This document shows, in pieces, positions 38,161 to 52,184 of a DNA stretch of 64,000 bases. A model generated the notes under the pieces. That model was given only the letters and a program-made list of their open reading frames with translations, was not told the origin of the DNA and did not search any database. The stretch covers positions 3,720,001-3,784,000 of the forward strand of contig NC_052115.1 in NCBI RefSeq assembly GCF_012273895.1, written 5' to 3'. The position numbers and the translations under genes were made by a program. Positions within the stretch are counted from its first letter, which is position 1, and each line of letters begins with the position of its first letter. Source of the stretch: Zerene cesonia. Lineage: Eukaryota > Arthropoda > Insecta > Lepidoptera > Pieridae.

Positions 38161-41100
38161 CTACTTATTATTAGTATGTTAAAATTCATGTTTACAATTA
38201 CCTAAAGCTAAATAACGTTACCCAAGTCCACCTAACAAAGTTTCATGTTACGTAGGTACTTAGTTTACTTAGTTCTTATTAAGTTCGCACCCACACATGT
38301 GAACGTAATAAGATGCTTTTGAAATCCCAGTACCTACCTATACAATAATATAGTATTAGTACTTCATAAATAAGTAATATTTTATAAAATAAATATGTTT
38401 ATAGTTTTAGGTGCTAAAATTATACTGTCTAATTGTTTTATTGGTCTTTAATTTTTAATTCTATAACTTTTATATAAAATATCTGGTATACCGACATCAC
38501 TAAAATATGATTTATTTAAGGTTAACCCGTTCCATGAATTTTTATTTAAATTAGAAGCATAAATGAGACAAAAAATATGAAAGTCCGATATCGACAACCG
38601 CAGACATATTCTGAATTGAAATTGAGGTCAATGTTTGCATAATAGTATAAATAAACAATGGAATAGACTATAAGCGATCAAGTTAACGCTATTTCGGTTT
38701 CGTTGCGTGGCAATAATTGAAGAAGCAATACAAGTAGTTCTATGGACGTGTTGTACCTGTTCTTTGAATTATTGATTAGTAATATTGGTAACAAACGTGG
38801 GATGTTTTCCAGTAATTTGGTATTCTGTGGATAATTTCATCTTCCTAGAAATTTAGCAAGAGTAATCAGTAGATATCCTTAGTAATATGTATAGAACGAT
38901 TTAATAAAGTAGGTATCTAAACTCGCCTATTGGAGATAAATGAAAAAAAAAAATAATACAAAAGTATGTAATTAATCAAGCATATTAATATAAATTTATA
39001 TCAGTCATATATTTTATACAATCGAATTGCATGCATCTTTACTAAATCGATAGTAAATTAACTTATGCTTTAATTAAACTATAATTAAAAAATTCCATCA
39101 ACGTGGAAATGGAATGGGTACATATAGAACAACTAATATTTATAAACGTGTATTCAAAGTTTAGAATAGACAATGAGAAATCCGCTTATAATTATTATTG
39201 TGTACAAATTATTCCGCTTTGAACATTCTCCCTTATTGTTAAAGTACATCCCTAGGTAGTTTGGCAACTACGTACAAGCATTGCTACTCAATTCATATCG
39301 TTAAAAAGTCCATTTCATTTAAGAACATTTTAAATCGTTGCACAACTGCAGACTGTCGAGTCCTTTTCATGATTTAATTTTTAAGCTTCCTTTCTGTTTT
39401 ATCCACTTCGGATGTGTTACAAATCTTGAAAAAAGAATCCTGTATTTTAAACGTAATACAAATGTTCATTGTATTAAAAAAATCAGACACTGTGCATAAT
39501 ATAAGCGAAGCGAATACTAACGAATTGAATATTATACTTTTAAAGCTCTTGATTGATCTAGCTAAAACCCCGTATAATTGAAAATGATAAATACGAAAGG
39601 GTTCACTGTGGGTTCTGAGCACGTTGTGTCCCAAAATACGTTTCTTCGAACAGCTTCCTTTGAATGAAATAATTTCGATGGGATATGGCCCACACAAACA
39701 TAAATATTCTACAAGTCGATCTTTTCAGCTTTTGAAAACATTGTTCGATTACTGACAGCCTCATTTTGTGGAAACCCGCTTTTACTGAGTTGAACATCTG
39801 AAGGCACTTTGAACATAAATTTCACCATAATATTTACCTTTAAAACATATTATATAACCGTTACCCTTATTATGTAAATTTAATGATGTTTTATTTTCTT
39901 TCAAGTGTTTTATTATCGTCATATCGTACTTTCCTCGTTATTTTTTAATGCCGAAATTCAAAATGAACAATAAAAATATTGATCTTTAAAATAGTTCTAT
40001 TAGATATGTACCTAACATGACCCTTGGTTTAATTTAGGTACATATAACCAACCGAGGCGCAAATTGAAGAGAAACTGTGAAACTGAAAACACCATCACAA
40101 ACGCTTAGTGGTTCTAAATAGAAATCCTTTGAATAAGTTTTAGGAATGTTTCCTCCTTAACCTATTACATTGCTTAAGCGAGCCAACTCTGGAAACCTTG
40201 CTAATTGTTTCTAATTCAGAGATTTGGTTTTACGAATAGTCAGATCAGCATTAATTCAGAGAATTATTGTCAATAAGATTATTCATTCATAGTATGGTTT
40301 TTAGAATAAATTATGTTTCTATCTATGAGATCTAGGGCAATATTAAACTTTCGGGCGGACTACTTTACTTTTTATTACTTGATCAAATGTTCGCAATTAA
40401 AACTTTCCATTTAGCCTCGCTTGTAACCATAAGTAGGTGATTGTTATAAATATACAAATCCAAAATGATTATCTTAACAGAAACTTAATTGCATATTTAT
40501 TTGGTAAATTTAAAAGCCGCCATCGCGCTCCCTTCCGTCCACAAACGACCGCAGATGCAACTGACGAAATTGGCATCATGAAATTCAAAATTTATTTCGG
40601 GCACTAACATTATTCGTATTAACATTTTTGTGCGAGGTGACTTTTAACTTTAAATCTTACACTATTTGTAAGATTCAAATAAACTTTAGTAAACGCGACA
40701 AATTTAATTATATGATTCCATAAGCCCACCCAGTTCCCATATTCCTTAGTCGTTCGACAATACAATTAAATACCTACCTATGTTACTAATGAGTAGTAAA
40801 CTATGACCTAGGCGACCTAAAAAATCTTTGGTATATGTCTCGTTTTCTTTTCTATTACATAAAATTACCTTTAGGTACATTGTAGTTTATTCTAAAGGAT
40901 TTGTGATAACACATGGCTATAAAAAAGAGTGTTCACCGCAATGTGTTTTATATGTTCTACTAAAGTAGAGTAATGAACGTGTATTCCCTTTTCTTATAAT
41001 TAATTTGTTTCATAACGATATAATATATATTGGTATAATTACATCCGCGGAAGGTTTGATTATGTATCACTTTGAAAGATTGAAACACAGAAGTATTTTA

Positions 41101-41667
41101 TCCCTAGTATGCGAAAATTGTTTAATAACAAGCTAACTGCATTATTACTCAGTTACAAAAACTATTCCTATTTATTTATTTTAGCCCCATATTGAGTCGG
41201 AGGGAGCGGCTCGTATGAAATATTTTTTCTCACGTTGCTATCCTTAAAAAGATACCTCATCTATATACCAATACCCAATTATAACTAATGCTATTACTAA
41301 GTACCTAACAACAATACATACGTTTATTTTTAATTCCAATTAAAAAATGACAGATGTTCTAATAAAATGCAAACTGAATAATTATAATGGTCGAATATAA
41401 TTTATGATAGTTGTATAACAGTTGGGTGATACGACAAAGATTTTATTAGCATTATGGACCACATTGTGCCGACTGCTGAGCTAATGTATAGTAATAATGT
41501 ACCTCTCATTAGCTGTTATTATTATCTACGAACTAATCTAGAGTACCTGGTATAATAATGAGCTGTACACAATAAATGATACCACGCAAACACTCAAAAA
41601 TGCTATCTTTTATATTAAAAACTATTGATTGTCTTATTTTTTATGTTATTCTTCCGGGATTTTTTAC

Positions 41668-41785
41668 TGTGGGAGTCGAGCACGCTTCGGCACGAATTGG
41701 GCCAGCTCGCACTGGAGAAGTACCCCCACAGAAAACCAGCGTGAAATAATGGCATGCTATTGTGTTTCGTACGGTGAGTGGGGGA
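41668..41785 (+). mobile_element. SINE-like element, head only, abutting an inverted copy
   Basis: The head runs from GTCGAGCACGCTTCGGCACG to GGTGAGTGGGGGAGG and stops where the inverted copy at 41784 begins. No A tail is present. Confidence 0.75.
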
Positions 41786-42105
41786 GGCAATGGAGCTGGT
41801 GGGACGCCTGATTGTAAGCGCTACCACCGCCCATGAACATTTTTAGAGGCATAAGGTCCATTGAAGACCTTACGCCTCGACAAATGGATTGCCGACTTTT
41901 TGGGAAGGGATTAAGAAAGGATTGGCGATAGGAATAAAGGAAAGGACTAGGAAGGGCAAGGAAAAGGATATGGGCCTCCGGCTCCCCCACTCACCGCAGA
42001 ACGAAACACAGCAGAATGCTATTTCACTCCGGTTTTCTGTGGGGGTGTGGTACTTCCCCGGTGCGAGCTGGCCCAATTCGTGCAGAAGCGTGCTCGACTA
42101 CCACA
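41784..42105 (-). mobile_element. SINE-like element, near full length
   Basis: On the plus strand it reads from tail to head: GGCAATGGAGCTGGTGGGAC, CCACCGCCCATGAACATT, an internal inverted repeat around AAGACCTTACGCCTC, then GAAGCGTGCTCGACTACCAC. It is close in sequence to the copy at 45141 and lacks the usual T run at its start. Confidence 0.78.
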
Positions 42106-43044
42106 TACAAGATAGATATTAAAAAAATATCACAGACGACGTATTAATGATGCTTTAACAAAAATCTTAGCTGGTTTCCATTTATTTCACCTCGCGATTG
42201 CCACAATGTATGAATTTTATGTTTTTGACCTTTCTTTTCATCTTTCCTTTAAAAATGTTTTCCTAATTGTAAGCTTACGTTCCCAACGCTAGCAGCTGCC
42301 TCACACGCCGCATCATTTCCTCAGAATTTTCTCATTTTTTGTTAGCCTTCACAAAGGATTAACATAAAATGATATATCAATTTATTCATTTCATTGATCA
42401 TCTATCTGAATGTATTAGAAGATAATATTGTTTATTTTTTGTTTAAAAATTTAGAAATAAAACATAAATATAGCTTAAATGAGTATCGAATGAAGATGCA
42501 GCTTCTAACGACGAATGAATTTTTGAAATCCGTCTAATAGTTTGTGTTTAGTAAAAACATTGAACATAAAAAAACACACACGTATTCTTTTTAAAGTAAT
42601 TTTAGTTTAGATCAGTTCTCGTTGGTAATTCAATTAACAAAGCTTTACCTAACTACTAGATCAAATGATACAGCTGGAAGGGAATATACATCATAGAGAT
42701 TTTAAAAAAGATAAATTACTTCTAAGACTTTAGTTTTAAATTGAAAACGGAATAGATTTTTCCGACTGAAGTAAGAAGTAGGTAAAAGTTTAAAGTTTTA
42801 GTAATAACTGAATACTGTGCCATAGTTTTTAATAAAGTAATGTGAAAACATACTATTTTTCAACATGTTGGGGCCACTAGAAATTAAAGAAAGAATGAAA
42901 CCATTTCTGGTTTCGGGCTAAAATGGATTTTTAGATGAAATTGCATTGAATGTGAGCCAACCTTCTCTTGAGATAAAAACAACGCTTAGAACTTACTTTT
43001 GTTTCGAGATTGTAAGAGCAAATATTTTATTCAGTACAAGTCAG

Positions 43045-43212
43045 TACATATATATATAAATGAATCCATATTTCCCTTGGTCAAGCCATCACGCGTGAAC
43101 GGCTGAGCCGATTTCAAAAATTCTTTTACCATTTGAAAGCTGCAATTACATTGAAATAGGCTTAATATGTACCACAGGTGAAACCGAAACTAGGGCCGAA
43201 CTGCTCGTGTGC
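43045..43212 (+). mobile_element. Helitron-like element, decayed ends
   Basis: GGCTGAGCCGATTTCAAAA, ACCATTTGAAAGCTGCA and TATGTACCACAGGTGAAACC match the 28031 family. The terminal CTAG has changed to CTCG. Confidence 0.5.
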
Positions 43213-43340
43213 TATATTTAATGAATTTGCATTGCTTCTGTTTATGTACAGGGAATGAAGTGAAATTGTGTGTGGAAATGTTTAAAAAGTTATTTGAATA
43301 AAGAAGTGCAGCACTCTGAAAAGTATGAAAGGTCCCACTT

Positions 43341-43434
43341 CCATCTCGCTGAAAACCATCTATCTATCATCTATCTTTAAAGAATATCCATCCATCTAGC
43401 TGATAACCATCTATCTATCATCTATCTTTAAAGA
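43341..43434. repeat. Tandem duplication, 51-base period, with CTAT-rich core
   Basis: CCATCTMGCTGAWAACCATC followed by TATCTATCATCTATCTTTAA occurs twice, 51 bases apart, with few differences. Confidence 0.7.
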
Positions 43435-44892
43435 AATTTCTCAATTTTAAAGAGCCTTTAGGCATTTTTTAATGAAGTTGAAAGTAATGCATGATTATAA
43501 ACATTGTTTTTTTTTAATTTATTGGACAATGAGAAACTCTATTAAGGTTCGGTTACTTTCGTTTTGAATCACTTCGTTGTCCGTTTGTATGTCCGTCCAT
43601 CTGTCTGTCAAGACAAACTCACGGTTTACGATAACAAATTCAAATTTATTTAAAATGCTCGAATCTATCATCGGTTATAACTATGAAAAAATCAAACTTT
43701 ATAGTTCTCCGCGAAAAGATAAACCTGGCCTGGCCAATTTTAATTTGAAATTGCAAATACAAATTCAAATAGCGCTCAGAATTTAAAGTTATCGATAAGT
43801 AAGTATTCAACACAAAACCTTACTAAAACATAGTGTTTTTTTAATATCATAAAGTTTGCTCGCGATTGAAGATTTAGAGGAACAAGATATCAGTGAGCTG
43901 ATATCAAACAAACTTTTATGTGTTAAGCTGAGCAAAAAAAAATTAAACAAATAAACATTCCAAGATGGTCCTTCTTTAGGATAACATCATCCTAGAGAAT
44001 CCATCCATCATCCTTATTTATTCATAACTTTTAATATCTTTAGAAGATGCAATAACCATAGGTATATATTCGAATAAGTTACGTTAAAATTAAGTAACTA
44101 AATTAAATACAGTTAGTGTTTAAATCATTAAATTAGTTATCCATGTATCGAAATAGAATTTATAATATTATTAGCTCAAGCTTATTCCGCGATGCTCAGA
44201 TGGTGGAATGATGTACTTCTACGTCTGCATAAGTTTACGCCATTAGCTAAAATTGTTTATGTTCGCTACAAATAGTTTGAAGCAAGACTTTAAAATACTG
44301 TAGATACTAAGATATTTAAAGGTATTCGTATTAATATAATAAATAACGAAATGTGACTTGTGAACCAACTGAACGTAATTTAACGCTACGAATCTAGAAC
44401 CTTCTTGGGAAAGACGGTTGTAAACGTTAATTAGGCATGTTGTGTTAATAAAATTCTTTAAAACTGTTTTTACTGCATGTTAAATTGTCATAACATAATA
44501 TGATTATGTTAACGGACACTTTTATAACTTATATGATATGATTTATCATTTCATAACTATTAACGGATTTAAAACGTGATTTTTCATAACAATATTAATC
44601 CTATAGTTTTGAATATTCAGGTTAAACCGAATAATAATGAATACCAATTGTTTGAATTAAATTGAAATTTAAAGTTATATACAACCGCAAAAATTACCTA
44701 TTTTATCAAATTAGCATAAAAACTTACCGATAATACAAACTACAGAATTACATACATTTTTTAAGTTACAAAAAATTTTGTGTACAATTGCCAGTCATAT
44801 GCCTATAAAATAGTTCTTTCAGGCAGACGACGTGCTTCGGAAGTGTGAGCCAAGTGTCATATAATAACTATTTTTTTATATAATAATTATCG

Positions 44893-45078
44893 TTTTTTTG
44901 GCATATGAGCTAGTGGGTCGCCTGATAGCCAACTTTATTAGAAAAGAGATAAGAAAAGGTTTTTTTTATTGGAGGAATAAACGAAAGAGCTGGAAAGAGA
45001 GGACATATTACTATTTCACGCCGAATTTCTAAGGTACTTCCCCGATGCAAGCTGGCGCAATTCGTGCCGACTCCTACA
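44893..45078 (-). mobile_element. SINE-like element, internally deleted
   Basis: It shows a T run, then GAGCTAGTGGGTCGCCTGAT, a shortened middle and a diverged head (GCAATTCGTGCCGACTCC). Confidence 0.6.
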
Positions 45079-45139
45079 TTCAATAACTACATATTTACAT
45101 TCGAGGAAACAAGGATTGAAAAATTAACCCTTACTTGCA

Positions 45140-45486
45140 TTTTTTTTTTTTTTTTTTTTATGTTACAGTCGGCAATGGAGCTGGTGGAACGCCTGATAGT
45201 AAGCGCTACCACCGCCCATGAACATTTGTAGAGGCATAAGGTCCTTTGCAGACCTTACGCCTCTACAAATGGATTGCCGACTTTTTGGGAAGGGATTAAG
45301 AAAGGATTGGCGATAGGAATAAAGGAAAGGACTGGGAAGGGTAAGGAAAAGGATATGGGCCTCCGGCTCCCCCACTCACCGAACGAAACACAACAGAATG
45401 CTATTTCACGCCGGTCTTCTGTGGGGGTGTGGTACTTCCCCGGTGCGAGCTGGCCCAATTCGTGCCGAAGCGTGCTCGACTACCAC
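45140..45486 (-). mobile_element. SINE-like element, full-length young copy with intact A tail
   Basis: A run of about 20 T on the plus strand (an A tail on the element strand) is followed by the complete family sequence ending GTGCTCGACTACCACA. It is a good reference copy. The internal inverted repeat (GCATAAGGTC...GACCTTACGC) is intact. Confidence 0.82.
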
Positions 45487-45731
45487 ATAAACAATCTGCA
45501 ATTAGGCGTTGACTTCTCTGCAGAGACGTAAAACTACGACAACGCTTCCGTTAAACTCAACATATTTAGGCCAAGATTTTCAACTTGTGTGTATTTTTAA
45601 AGATTAATTCTTGCAGAATAGTTATGATGTAATGGATTTTATGAATTTCATTTGTGGCCTGTGAAATGTGTAACATTGTCGTACGTACTTTAATCTTTGT
45701 TATATCATTAATATTGTATATATTAAATATA

Positions 45732-45897
45732 CTAGTGGTCCCGGCTCTGCCCGTGGTACATATATAGTCTACAGCCATCCTCAATAAATGAGCTATCTAA
45801 CAATGAAAGAAATTTTCAAATCGAAAAAATAGTTATAGAAATTAACGCGTTCAACCAAAACAAATACCAATCTCTACAGCCTTATAATATTAAAATA
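45732..45897 (-). mobile_element. Helitron-like element
   Basis: It starts CTAGTGGTCCCGGCTCTGCC, contains AATAAATGAGCTATCTAACA and ends CTTATAATATTAAAA. It is the inverse orientation of the 4752 family, a few hundred bases from a SINE-like copy. Confidence 0.58.
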
Positions 45898-46679
45898 GCT
45901 TACACTGGCATCATATTTTAATACAAAACAATTAGATACGTAATAAAAAATAAGCATACGGAAGAAAAACCTTTTTCCTTGTTAAATAAAACCTTTATTA
46001 TACATTAAATTGATTGAAAATTAAATTTCAAAGCTTTTCCTTGTTTTTTCATTTTATTTGTATAAGGAAATTCAAAAGCAAGAGCATCTGTCTAAAAATC
46101 AATTAATTGTTTTCTGAAAAATAGTCTAAAAAAATAATTGTAGGTGATGATAAGGAAAAATAAGATAAATGTGATTATGATGATAAGGAGAAAGAAAGTA
46201 TGTCTTTTATATATGAAAAATTGCAATTCGATTCGAGTATTTATTACAAAATTTTACTCAATAACGGACAGAGTTTGTTTTGTTATAAATCATTTTACTT
46301 TCACATTTTTTTTTTCATTTTCATTTATAGCATTTGTATAAAAAATTAAAAAAGTCTGATTAAATACGTGATAAAAACACTGTTATTGTTTATGAATAAA
46401 ATAACAGAGTTACATACCTTCATTTAATAATCTACACACAATTTTATTACGATAGTGATATTAAGTAGGTCTTCATATTTTATCAAATAAAAAACATTAA
46501 ACATTCATCCACCAACCAACCCACATCTGAAGGAAAACAAACAAATAACACAAAAGTTTAACAGAAAGTTGTACATACCTTTTCTCAGTTTAACATAAAA
46601 TATTCACAAGTACCAGAAATTTTTAAGATGAAATAAATTATGATCACTTTAATAGTCTTGAGTAAGTAAGCAAATTTTT

Positions 46680-46795
46680 TTGTAGGCGAGGCGGGAAGGC
46701 ACGGGAGCGACTTGCTTCTACCGAACCACGCTTTCGACTGAAATAGGTAAGCGATTCTAAGGGACTTACACTCTGTCACCATTGAAAACATACAT
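46680..46795 (-). other. GC-rich island with an exon-like look, unassigned
   Basis: The minus strand has ATGTTTTCAATGGTGACAGA, then a pyrimidine tract ending TTTCAG, then SKAWFGRSKSLPCLPASPTK in one frame. The composition is much richer in GC than its surroundings. No family is recognised and no partner exon was found, so it may be part of a repeat. Confidence 0.2.
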
Positions 46796-47297
46796 TAGCC
46801 CTGACAATGACCACTATGCTACCAATTACCACGTCACATGTGATAATTTTATTTATAAGTTTATTTCACTTGGGATAAAACGCAAAACGAAACTTGGCTA
46901 CTCTGTAGTGATCTGATTTACGTTGTCGTCTACAGAAATTTATTGAACATTGACTTTGATTAATTGACATAAATTCTTGTCTAAATCTATATAAATTAAA
47001 AATGAAAATTGCAATTTAATAAATAATTCCAGCTTCCCGGAATATATCTTTGAAAATGAATATATTTTTTACTAGCTGATCCGTACAACTGCAATCTTTT
47101 CAATCCTTTTTCTTTGGCATCTGCTCCTATTGCGTCGTATTATAGAGCCTTCATCGATAAATGGAATAATGATACCAAAATAATTTCTAAATTCGAAACA
47201 ATGATTCCCCAACTAAACTCGTTTAAACAATCTAACAAAACCTTTATATTTAAACGAGGTAATTAAATGAAATGATTGGGAGAACGCATAATGCAAG

Positions 47298-47500
47298 AAA
47301 TAGGCCCGTTGCCTTTTCCTCACCCATCCCAGTCCATGCCTTCTTTCCAGTCTTTAATCCTTTCCTTTTCCCTTACTCCATAAAAGCGGACAGCACATTC
47401 GTAGAGGCACTACCTTTGCGAATGATGTACCTTTGATCGCTTACCATCAGTCGAACCACAAGCTCAGTCAAGCTCAAGCCCGCTATGACATTAAAAAAAA
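47298..47500 (+). mobile_element. SINE-like element, 5'-truncated
   Basis: It holds the middle and tail of the family (CCTTTTCCTCACCCATCCCA, CGCTTACCATCAGTCGAACC), ending TATGACATTAAAAAAAA. The head is missing. Confidence 0.62.
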
Positions 47501-50500
47501 TTTATATATAAAATAATCCAAATGTTAACCAACAAGACTATTATCTGCTGTTGATTTGAACTTCCTAATGCGGTTATTTTCACGCGCACTCAATGCCAAA
47601 ACTTTATCGGGTCATAAAATTCAGGAGCCTTTTATGAAAGAATACCACCGCTTCGAGATGATATTATAGCATACTATTATGACTTTTTGGAACTTTATGA
47701 ATTATGTTATAAGAATTTATGGTCTATATTTCATCAACCCTTCCGGTCTTAACTGGCGATTTATTTTTAGTCCTAACAGATTTTTCACAACTAGACAGTT
47801 ATTAGCTCTGTGTTTACTATCCGCTGTGCTCGTTTAACCTGGTACTAATACAGTTTTAGCTTTCGAGTCATATGCACAAATCCGCGTTGCACTGGCAATT
47901 TAAGGTGCAAATTGCCATTTAGGGTTACTAAGTGTGTGCGTTTGACGCTTATAATCACAAATCATTCACAGATGATGTATTTATGTTGCCGCTATAACAA
48001 CAGATAAAAAACAATAAAGTAATATTTGAGGGGGCTCACCTACGAATGTGGTACATTGGTTGATTTTTTATGCTTTGTAAAAATTTTTGACCTTCGCATA
48101 TTTAACTATAAATGTACTTATTTAATTAATAATTTTGTGGAGTACAACGGCGGTAAGGAAGTTGAAATAAATTGAAGGGTTATTGCTTATATATTAAAAT
48201 GGCGCCGTATCAGCGTAACTTCATCACTCTGGATCGCATGCCAAGTCTTGTATTTTCCGCTATGATGCTCTTACGAGCTTATACTTTCTAAATAAGAATG
48301 ATATTTATCAACGTCTTATAAATAAACTAAACAGATTATGAAATCAGGATGAATCGGGATTATTATGTTAAAGTTTCATAATTAATATCATCATTATTCA
48401 CAACATACATGGGGTAAATTTAGTAATTAAGGTAATGTGTTTCAATACACAGATTGCTATTCGGGTTTTCTATGCGTATGCGTATAAGGAATCTTACGCG
48501 ACTGCTGGCGAAATGACGAATTAATTTCACCGCGATGATGTCATTAGTATTAAGTTTAATTATTAGCAGTATTTTCCCGTATATTTAAAAATTATTTCAC
48601 TTAGAAAATAAATGCAATACTACAAATGTTATTCAATTAAAAAAAATCTAGGCACGAAGGCCATTTAATTATATTTTTACTGCAACAATCTCGGTCTTGG
48701 CACTTTTCAATCTTTTACCCAAAAGATAAAGAAAATTAAATTAAGTCTTTTAGTAATAACTCAATGAGACATAACTGACTTATGTGTTTGGAGATGTAAG
48801 TTCACCTGAAATAAATATTTTCCGTGAAAGCCACTCAAATCTTAACATCTTACATCTTTATACCAAGTTCCACTCAATTTTCCTCCATAGAATAATATCC
48901 CATCCACCGATGTGGAATCGCAAAATAACGATTATCATAACATTTTCGTTAACCCATAACATTAACAATTTTGCGCATGAATCTCTTCTGTTTTTTCTCC
49001 AAGGATTACTTAGTTAAAATGTTTTTACAAAAACAATGGATTGTTTTTAAAAGAAGCAACGTAATTATATCTTTAAATATTTTATTTTGTGAATATAATT
49101 TATATACGAATACTAATAATAGCAAAATTGTGAAATGTTAAAATTTGTGAGTTTGTGCCTTTGTATCGAGTGTCCTCTGAATTCACTGAACACTTTTAAC
49201 AATTCTTCTATTTATATGTTTTATTGTTATCTGTGAGTCTGATAAGCTATATTTTTACTTTCAAAACAAAGTACGAGTAAGTATTCTACGAAAATGCTAT
49301 AGCGTGAACCAATATCCCAGAAACTATTTACATAACGATCCTCACCGCTGAGCCACCACTGGTACACCACCATATCACTATATTCAAGGGCGTTTCTTTT
49401 AGGAGATATTACGCTATTAACAAATCTAAACATAAGAAAAAAGGCGCGAGCCGCTATGAGCGCGCCTCGAATGGTTCCATATTCAAATTCCAATCTAGGG
49501 TCAACTAGTACCTACACAATATAGCGAAAATGTTTCGATGTCCGTTAAAGCTTTCCAATATACAAATATTTGATACACAACTGAAAGATTGTTTCTTCGC
49601 AGTTTTTTACTGGGTGAACCGAGTGTGATTTTTTTTATTTGAACGCTGGTGCCATGTGGTCCCATTCATATTTGGTCTAGTTCTGACAATCTGATAATAT
49701 GGCGGTTCTGTTTTATGTAAAACTAATTATATTATGTTATAGGTAGTCGTCAATGGAGCCGGTGGGTCGCTTTCCTAACGCCTTTGCAATGCCTTTCAAC
49801 TTGCATACTCACATTTTGAAAAACACACAACAACAGCATCCACACAGGCAAACAGTATAAAAGGTATATTTACAAGGGACAGAGTGTAAATTAAAATTGC
49901 TGCTCCGATACTATTGTAATCCAGGGATAAGCGGTAAACCGATGGCTTCTGGCGAATTGCGACACAAATGAGATCCCAAGAAAACATATTGAACGTCTCT
50001 TAACACTCTTGAGTTGTAAATAAGAATTGGACAAAACAGTCACTAGGTACCTACTACAATAATTTCATACCGTATTAATGATTAAAATATTTTAATTGAC
50101 TTCGTAAAATAAATATGATTTCAAATTAACTCAATTACTTTAATACAGGAAAAATAGTTGTGTACGTACTGTGGTTTTACTGATTTCACAAACATTTATT
50201 TACCTGTTTGATTCATGAATCGGAGAACGTAAACTTATGTGTGTCGACATAATTTTAATATTCATTGTGACATATTGTTCTTAAGGGGAAAGCCTCCTTA
50301 TAGAATATTTATATTTAAAAGTGCTGGAAATATTGTAGATACCTATTAACAACTCTCCGTGGAATACGAGAGTAGGTGTTAAATCTGTTATGCCAAGCTG
50401 ATTTTCCAATCATTTCATTTCCATAAATAGAAAGCTGAGGAGATCATATGGAAAATTATTTTACTTTTATAAAATAACTCATTTGAATTCAAGACACATG

Positions 50501-50751
50501 TATCTTTACCGTTATTTATGGTAATTGAGAATAGAAATATCCAATGCTATACATTAGAGGTGTTATATTATTTCAGGAAGTTGAAAACACATCAACCTCA
50601 ATAAATCAGTCAGTCTTTGGAAGTAAAAATGAAACGAATGTCTGCTATCTTATAGCAGTAGGTTCATTGTTTACACAATGGGAATATTTTGATATCAATC
50701 CCTTATTTGCATAATTCAATCCGCCAACAATACTCTTCATAAAATTGTACC

Positions 50752-50816
50752 TATTGTGCTCAGTTATCTGTGAAAATATGGTTATATCCGTATTTTTGCA
50801 GATAACTGAGGCAATA
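50752..50816 (+). ncRNA. Candidate pre-miRNA-like hairpin
   Basis: The arms at 50759-50781 and 50788-50810 pair over 23 positions with three G-U pairs and no mismatch, around a 6-base loop. A small internal loop separates this from a further 5-bp stem (TATTG/CAATA). The wobble pairs are valid only in plus-strand RNA. There is no evidence of transcription, and it may be a foldback repeat remnant. Confidence 0.3.
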
Positions 50817-52184
50817 ATACTTTAAAAATTTTATATGAGATGCATTTCACAGCGTTTTGAATACTATCCCGATGTATTCGGAATGAAACAAACAGATTTT
50901 AATAACGATAATATTTGATTACAATCCCGGAATGTTATTTACACAGTAACAAACAAAACTTTGTCACTGCGACTTGAATCGAGTTGCATACGTTTCTTGT
51001 TATTAAAGACAAGAATCATTCTCAATTTATATAGAATTATAAATATGAAAGTCGAAATCGTATATTAATAATTCAAAAGGAAACATACGTGACGCCTCTG
51101 AAAAACAATAGTTACTAGGCGTTGTTTCTGTGTTTGTATCCATAATAACTAAAACTAGACGTATATTTTAAATTTAATACAAAATTAGATAAGTTCTAGC
51201 TGCAGTCGTTTTTGTATAAATTCTGATATAAAAAGTAAGTTCATGTACCCATATAGAAGAAAGCGCTGACCCTTTTTGTGGGGTAAGGGCTGAAAAGGCT
51301 GAAATAGGAGATAAACATTTATATGTGGAACATCTGTCATGTGATAACGTGATAAGTGCATGAACGGACCCGCTGGCGAAAAACTTTGTGTGATATGCTA
51401 TTAACATTTACTTATTTGTCTCTTGTTGTTGCTGAGTATATTATTGTTAATAAGGACTAATAATTTGTTCATTATTACATATACCTGGTTTGGATTAAGA
51501 AAAGAAAGTCTTTTTTGTCGTAAAATTTTTATTTCCTTTTTTAACTCAAACACTGTAGGATCTGAAAGCGATTGTTCCCAGTATAAAAAAGTAAGATTAA
51601 TAAATTATTAAATAGTACTTTCTATCTAGTGATGGTATAAGTATCAATGAGTGTTTAAGGAATTAAAAATGTAAAATAAAATACAAAAAGTCTGATTGAG
51701 GAAGATAAAAAATTTATCTACTATTGCTACACTTGCTTTAAACATAAAAAATCGGTATACTACAAAAGAAGTACTACAATATAATGGTATTCTATATTTA
51801 CTTAGAAAGAAATTAGTAGACCTGCCTTATACGAGTGCTTCTATTTATATGACACACGAAATTAAACTTTCGAACAACCGATAAGTGTAAACTAAGTTTA
51901 CTCGTATCCAACAAAACTACAAGTTTTAATAAAAGCGCTTTTAGTTTTCAAAGCGCTTGCTAGTGACTCTAATAGCTTTACAGCTTTTGTTTTTACATTG
52001 TCTCCCTATAGAGCTTATACAATATGCTGTATTGTTGGTGCCATAAAATGTTTATTTTTATAGATTGGTATCTCTGAATATGTACGACTATATAGAAAAT
52101 TTATTTTATCAATGTTATTTCAATGAAGTCGTTTTAAGTTCGTAGGTAACAAATTCAAGGCAGGGTTTTCTTTTGTACTAAAGG

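Noticed and set aside
39374..39797. Two overlapping minus-strand frames
   Set aside because: Weak composition, different frames, no homologous family and no exon borders.
49442..49467. GC-rich short hairpin AGGCGCG...CGCGCCT
   Set aside because: The stem is only 7 bp and probably part of an old repeat; not strong enough for a separate call.
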